Origin: Janthinobacterium lividum
GTDB lineage: Bacteria > Pseudomonadota > Gammaproteobacteria > Burkholderiales > Burkholderiaceae_D
NCBI RefSeq assembly: GCF_034424625.1
Contig: NZ_CP139976.1
Span: 4,960,001-5,024,000 of the forward strand
Direction of reading: 5' to 3'
DNA: 64,000 nt
In this document: one piece after another, positions 60,011-64,000 of the stretch
Layout of the letters: every line of letters starts with the position of its first letter
How positions within the stretch are numbered: position 1 is the first letter of the stretch
Notes under the pieces: generated by a model
Seen by the model: the letters and a program-made list of their open reading frames with translations, nothing else
What the model was told of the DNA's origin: nothing
The model's database searches: none
Position numbers and translations under genes: made by a program

Positions 60011-61534
60011 TTACGCTTCTGTTGTCGCCAGGTTCAGGTTCAGCTGGGAACGCGGCGTATCTTCGGGCGCTGCCGCCTTCGGATGGTGGCGCGCATATTC
60101 CAGGCGGTCCAGGTATTCCTGCGACACGTCGCCCGTCACGTACACGCCATCGAAGCACGACGCTTCGAAGTTGGTCAGGGCCGGGTTGACGTCGGCGATG
60201 GCCTGCTTGAGCGCGCCGATATCCTGGTACACCAGGTAGTCGGCCGTGATTTCGCGGCACACTTCTTCCGTCGTGCGGCCATAGGCGATCAGTTCGTCGC
60301 GCGTCGGCATGTCGATGCCGTACACGTTCGGGTAGATCACCGGCGGCGCAGCCGAGGCGAAGATGACTTTCGTCGCGCCCGCTTCGCGCGCCATCTGCAC
60401 GATTTCACGGCTGGTGGTGCCGCGCACGATGGAATCGTCGACCAGCAGCACGACCTTGTCCTTGAATTCGGACGGGATCGCGTTGAGCTTCTGGCGCACG
60501 GATTTCTTGCGCGCCGCCTGGCCCGGCATGATGAAGGTACGGCCGATATAGCGGTTCTTGATGAAGCCTTCGCGGTACTCGATGTTCAGCGCCATGGCCA
60601 GCTGGATGGCGGCCGGACGCGAGGAATCGGGAATCGGCATGACCACGTCGATATGCACGCCTGGCAATTCGGCGCGGATCTTCTCGGCCAGGTACTCGCC
60701 CATTTTCAGGCGCGTGGCGTACACGGAGGCACCGTCGATGACGGAGTCGGGACGGGCCAGGTAGACGAATTCGAACACGCACGGGTTCAGGCTGGCATTG
60801 TCGGCGCATTGGGCGCTGTGCAATTGCTTGTCAGCATCGATGAAGACGGCTTCGCCGGGACCGATGTCGCGCACGAAGCGGAAGCCCATGCCTTCCAGGG
60901 CCACGGATTCGGAAGCGATCAGGTATTCCGGACCTTGCTCCGTTTCATTGATGCCCAGGCACAGCGGGCGGATGCCGTGCGGGTCGCGGAAGGCCAGCAA
61001 GCCCACGCCGGCGATTTGCGCGACGGCGGCGTAACCACCCTTGACGCGGCGGTTCAGCACGGTAACGGCCTTGAAGATGGCTTCCGGGTCCAGGTTCAGG
61101 CCCGTCGTCGCTTCCTGGATTTCATGCGCCAGCACGTTGAGCAACACTTCCGAATCGGAATCGGTATTGATGTGGCGGCGGTCATTCTTGAACATTTCCA
61201 GTTTCAACTGTTCCCAGTTGGTCAGGTTGCCATTGTGCGCCAGGGTGATGCCGAACGGCGCATTCACATAGAACGGTTGTGCTTCCTCTTCGCTCGACGA
61301 ACCGGCCGTCGGGTAGCGGCAATGGCCGATACCCGTCGTGCCTTGCAGCGAACGCATGTTGCGCGTACGGAAGACGTCACGCACGAGGCCATTGGCTTTG
61401 TGCATGGAAAACATACTGCTGTGATTGGTCGCAATCCCTGCCGCGTCCTGACCGCGATGTTGCAGGAGCAACAATGCATCATAGAGCAATTGATTGACAG
61501 GTTGATGGGAAACGACGCCGACGATGCCACACAT
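60011..61534 (-). CDS. purF: Amidophosphoribosyltransferase
   Basis: 507 residues. The nucleophile Cys2 is in MCGIVGVVSHQPVN, exposed when Met is removed, so no propeptide. The glutaminase domain has GIGHCRYPTAG and IALAHNGNLTNW-type motifs. The PRPP site is VVLLVDDSIVRGTTSREIV. It catalyses the first committed step of purine synthesis. It follows cvpA by 38 bases, as in E. coli. Confidence 0.97.
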   Translation of the reverse strand: MCGIVGVVSHQPVNQLLYDALLLLQHRGQDAAGIATNHSSMFSMHKANGLVRDVFRTRNMRSLQGTTGIGHCRYPTAGSSSEEEAQPFYVNAPFGITLAHNGNLTNWEQLKLEMFKNDRRHINTDSDSEVLLNVLAHEIQEATTGLNLDPEAIFKAVTVLNRRVKGGYAAVAQIAGVGLLAFRDPHGIRPLCLGINETEQGPEYLIASESVALEGMGFRFVRDIGPGEAVFIDADKQLHSAQCADNASLNPCVFEFVYLARPDSVIDGASVYATRLKMGEYLAEKIRAELPGVHIDVVMPIPDSSRPAAIQLAMALNIEYREGFIKNRYIGRTFIMPGQAARKKSVRQKLNAIPSEFKDKVVLLVDDSIVRGTTSREIVQMAREAGATKVIFASAAPPVIYPNVYGIDMPTRDELIAYGRTTEEVCREITADYLVYQDIGALKQAIADVNPALTNFEASCFDGVYVTGDVSQEYLDRLEYARHHPKAAAPEDTPRSQLNLNLATTEA

Positions 61535-61572
61535 GGTGTGCTCCTAAACTGTGCTACTGATTTTAAAAAAAT

Positions 61573-62061
61573 TCAAAATTTCACATGCTGCGCGTAAGCG
61601 GCAGGCAGATAAGGCTTGATGGCGCGCGCGCCCTGCTCCGCGAGCGGGCTGAGCTGCGCGTTTTTCCAGAATGGCTGCTGCGGTATGGAAGTCATGCCAC
61701 ACAAGATGACGGCGGTCAGCACGATCACAAGGCCCCGCGCCACGCCGAACAGGCTGCCCAGGGTGCGGTCGGCCAGGCTCAGGCCCGTCACCTTGACGAG
61801 CGCGTCAACCGTCATGGACAGCAATCCCATCAAAATGCGTACGCCGATGAACAGCACCACGAAAGCCAGCAACAAACGGACAGCTTCGCCCGGCACGGCT
61901 TCCGGCAGGAATTTCGCCAGCGTGGCGCCATAGGCGTTGGCAATGACGAAAGCCACGATCCAGCTGACCAATGACAGTATTTCCTTGACCAGGCCACGCA
62001 TCATGCTGATCAGCACGGACGTCACCAGCACGAACAGCACCAGGTAATCGAAAATCGTCAC
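61573..62061 (-). CDS. cvpA: CvpA family membrane protein
   Basis: 162 residues with four membrane helices. TIFDYLVLFVLVTSVLISMM, RGLVKEILSLVSWIVAF and ALVKVTGLSLADRTLGSLFG are the family signatures. E. coli CvpA was found through colicin V production and is linked to envelope stress; its biochemical role is not settled. It sits before purF, as in many proteobacteria. Confidence 0.93.
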   Translation of the reverse strand: MTIFDYLVLFVLVTSVLISMMRGLVKEILSLVSWIVAFVIANAYGATLAKFLPEAVPGEAVRLLLAFVVLFIGVRILMGLLSMTVDALVKVTGLSLADRTLGSLFGVARGLVIVLTAVILCGMTSIPQQPFWKNAQLSPLAEQGARAIKPYLPAAYAQHVKF

Positions 62062-62081
62062 GTGCGCTCAGCCTTGCAACA

Positions 62082-63053
62082 TCACGCCGGTACCAGGCTG
62101 CCGCCCAGGCCCAACTTTTGCAGCTTGGCGCGGGTCTTTTCGGCGTCTTCGCGGCTGCCGAACGGGCCCACGCGCACGCGGATGCGCTCGCCCGCCGGGC
62201 TGGAGACTTTTTGCGTATACGACTTGATGCCCGCTTCGCGCAGCTTGTCCTGCAATTCGTCGACCTTGTCCTGCGTCGCCAAGGCCGCCACCTGCACCAC
62301 GAACTTGCCGCTGCCGGCGTCGTGCGCCTTGTCTTGTACTTTCTCTTGCGGCTTGCCTTCCAGGATAGCCAGCGCGCGCGCGGCATCGTCGGCCGATTGC
62401 GCCGGCTTGGCAGGCTTAGTCTCGGGCTTCGCTTCCGGTTTTACCTCATGCTTGGGCTCGGGCTTGGGCTCGTGTTTCGGCTCAGGCTTGGGTTCGTGCT
62501 TCGCTTCCGGTTTCGGCTCCACCTTGACCGGCTTGGGCTCAGGCTTGGGCTCAGGTTTCGGTTCCACATAGGTCGGCTTGACCGTTGCAGGCTGCACGGC
62601 GGCCAGCACGGGTGCCGGTGTGGGCGTAGGCTTGGCTGCAGGCGGCAGCGGCGCATCGACGATTTCCTCGGACTGGTCCAGGCCATTCGCTGCGGCCTGG
62701 GCCGGAACGGCCGGCACGGGCGCCGGTGCAGGTGCGGCGGCCTTTTCCTTCGACGGAATGTCGATGGCGATATCGTTGAAGGGCGCCTTCGGCTCGGAAT
62801 CGAGCAGCATCGGCAAGCCGACAGCTACGCCCAGGGCCAGGGCAATCGCCCCGACCAGGCGGCGGCGTGCGCGCTTCTTTTCAGGCAAGACCGGATCCGG
62901 CGCTTCCTTGCCGCCACGGCGCGATCCGCCACCACCGGAGGTGTTGGCTGCGCGCTTGCGGGTCGGCGACTGTGCTTCGCCAGGGACATAAAAGCCGCTG
63001 TCTTCGCCAGAGGATTCTTGCTTGTTTTTAAACAGTTTCGAGAACAAGCCCAT
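62082..63053 (-). CDS. SPOR-domain protein (DedD-like)
   Basis: 323 residues. A cytoplasmic N-terminus with basic residues, one membrane helix at about 65-87, a long periplasmic Pro/Ala/Glu/Lys linker with EPKPEPKP repeats (residues ~145-215), then a C-terminal SPOR domain at about 243-322 (FVVQVAALATQDKVDELQDK, RVRVGPFGSREDAEKTRAKL). SPOR domains bind denuded septal peptidoglycan, so it is likely at the division site. folC lies 24 bases upstream and cvpA 20 bases downstream in the same operon. Confidence 0.92.
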   Translation of the reverse strand: MGLFSKLFKNKQESSGEDSGFYVPGEAQSPTRKRAANTSGGGGSRRGGKEAPDPVLPEKKRARRRLVGAIALALGVAVGLPMLLDSEPKAPFNDIAIDIPSKEKAAAPAPAPVPAVPAQAAANGLDQSEEIVDAPLPPAAKPTPTPAPVLAAVQPATVKPTYVEPKPEPKPEPKPVKVEPKPEAKHEPKPEPKHEPKPEPKHEVKPEAKPETKPAKPAQSADDAARALAILEGKPQEKVQDKAHDAGSGKFVVQVAALATQDKVDELQDKLREAGIKSYTQKVSSPAGERIRVRVGPFGSREDAEKTRAKLQKLGLGGSLVPA

Positions 63054-63077
63054 GCGTGATTTTCAGTCGAGTGCGTT

Positions 63078-64000
63078 TCAGTGAAGTGAGGATTTTCGGG
63101 CCTTCATCACGCCGGCAACGGTGAGGAAAGAACCAAAGACCACAATTCTATCATTCTCACCGGCCCGGCTCATTGCATTTGCAAAAGCTTGTGCCGGATC
63201 ATCGAAAATAGACACAGTATGTTCGCTGCTGTCGGGCTTGTCTTCGAGCATGATCTGCACCTTGGCGGCCAGTTCGGAGGCCGTGGCCGCGCGCGGCGAA
63301 GGCAGGCCCGTCAGGCACCAGTGGTCGACGTGCTCGCTCATCGCGGCCAATACGCCATCGATATCCTTGTCCAGCATGGAGCCGAACACGGCATACGTGT
63401 ACGGGTGGAAACCCATATTGCCCAGGTTCTGGTTCAGCGCCGAGGCTGCATGGGGGTTGTGCGCCACGTCGAGGATCACGCTGGGGCGGCCAGGCAAGAC
63501 CTGGAAGCGGCCCGGCAATTCCACCGTCACGAGGCCCGTGCGCACCTCCTGCGCGCCCACGGGCAGTTTCAGCTTCAGCACTTCCAGCGCGGCCAGCACG
63601 GCCGTCGCATTGAGGATCTGGTTGGCGCCGCGCAAGCTCGGGTAAGCGAGCGAATTGCGGCGCTGCTCGCGCCCGCCATAGTTCCACTGCTGCTTGTCGC
63701 CCGAATAATTGAAATCGCGGCCCATCAGCCACAGGTCGGCGCCGATGGCTTCCGCATGGTCGATCAGCGACTGCGGCGGCACGGGGTCGCTGCAAATGGC
63801 CGCCTTGCCCGGACGGAAGATGCCCGCCTTTTCAAAACCGATCGCTTCGCGCGTGTCGCCCAGGTAATCCGTGTGGTCGATATCGACGCTGGTGACGATA
63901 GCCACGTCGGCGTCGATCACGTTGACGGCGTCGAGGCGCCCGCCCAGGCCCACTTCCAGGATGGCCACGTCCAGCTTGGCCTGCGACAGCAGGTGCAGGA
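63078..64000 (-). CDS. folC: Bifunctional folylpolyglutamate/dihydrofolate synthase, C-terminal part
   Basis: The frame runs past the right edge, so the N-terminus and the P-loop are missing; about 307 residues are in view. Seen are LEVGLGGRLDAVNVIDADVA, DIDHTDYLGDTREAIGFEKA, RGANQILNATAVLAALEVL and VILDVAHNPHAASALNQNL, the Mur-ligase fold motifs of FolC. It adds glutamate to folates and makes dihydrofolate. Its place before dedD, cvpA and purF is the conserved order. Confidence 0.95.
   Translation of the reverse strand, partial: LHLLSQAKLDVAILEVGLGGRLDAVNVIDADVAIVTSVDIDHTDYLGDTREAIGFEKAGIFRPGKAAICSDPVPPQSLIDHAEAIGADLWLMGRDFNYSGDKQQWNYGGREQRRNSLAYPSLRGANQILNATAVLAALEVLKLKLPVGAQEVRTGLVTVELPGRFQVLPGRPSVILDVAHNPHAASALNQNLGNMGFHPYTYAVFGSMLDKDIDGVLAAMSEHVDHWCLTGLPSPRAATASELAAKVQIMLEDKPDSSEHTVSIFDDPAQAFANAMSRAGENDRIVVFGSFLTVAGVMKARKSSLH

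Overview
The window is GC-rich DNA that reads as the chromosome of a betaproteobacterium of the Oxalobacteraceae, most like Janthinobacterium or Massilia. This is inferred from gene orders typical of that group (folC-dedD-cvpA-purF-met enzyme; rpsF-priB-rpsR-rplI-dnaB), the TctC/Bug and Neisseria-type PriB families and the protein sequences. No similarity search was run. I see no rRNA, tRNA, CRISPR array, prophage or transposase gene.

Layout. 0-3 kb: end of a DUF3999 membrane protein, then an orphan HTH regulator divergent from three secreted proteins (two tandem paralogues and a DUF2145 protein). 3.2-11.8 kb: a leftward porin, Bug-type binding protein and Fbp-type ABC importer operon, controlled from a divergent TctD/TctE-like two-component pair. 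12-16.5 kb: a small outer-membrane barrel, RraB, homoserine dehydrogenase and AlaA. 16.2-23.5 kb: a rightward aminoarabinose (arn) operon, in which ArnA is two genes and no ArnE/ArnF is seen. 23.6-31.3 kb: a peroxiredoxin, a PIN-PhoH ATPase, a membrane protein that looks like an M50 protease without its active site, a TonB-dependent receptor and a serine hydrolase. 31.5-37.2 kb: an orphan YidD-like protein with a probable ATT start, a Fur-box/terminator interval that may hold a small RNA, a bestrophin, and a copper module (copZ, GST, cueR, copA).

37.2-47.5 kb is a two-partner secretion locus: TpsB, a giant TpsA exoprotein with nearly identical tandem MBG/YDG repeats, and a FecR-domain protein overlapping its 3' end. 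47.7-52.6 kb is a second-messenger cluster: a CHASE2 nucleotide cyclase, a GAF/HD-GYP phosphodiesterase and a divergent metallo-beta-lactamase-fold hydrolase. 52.8-64 kb is housekeeping: Pit phosphate transporter with its DUF47 partner, dnaB, the rplI/rpsR/priB/rpsF operon, lexA with two SOS boxes, a trans-sulfuration enzyme, purF, cvpA, a SPOR protein and the end of folC.

Most unusual signals: (1) a 97-bp element with imperfect terminal inverted repeats, present twice in opposite orientation, each copy between convergent genes; (2) a Fur-like box, promoter and terminator in the yidD-bestrophin gap, a candidate iron-responsive small RNA or attenuator; (3) two genes whose best start codons are non-canonical (ATT for the YidD homologue, CTG for priB); (4) the degenerate M50 protein; (5) the paired inverted repeats in front of the secreted-protein operon.
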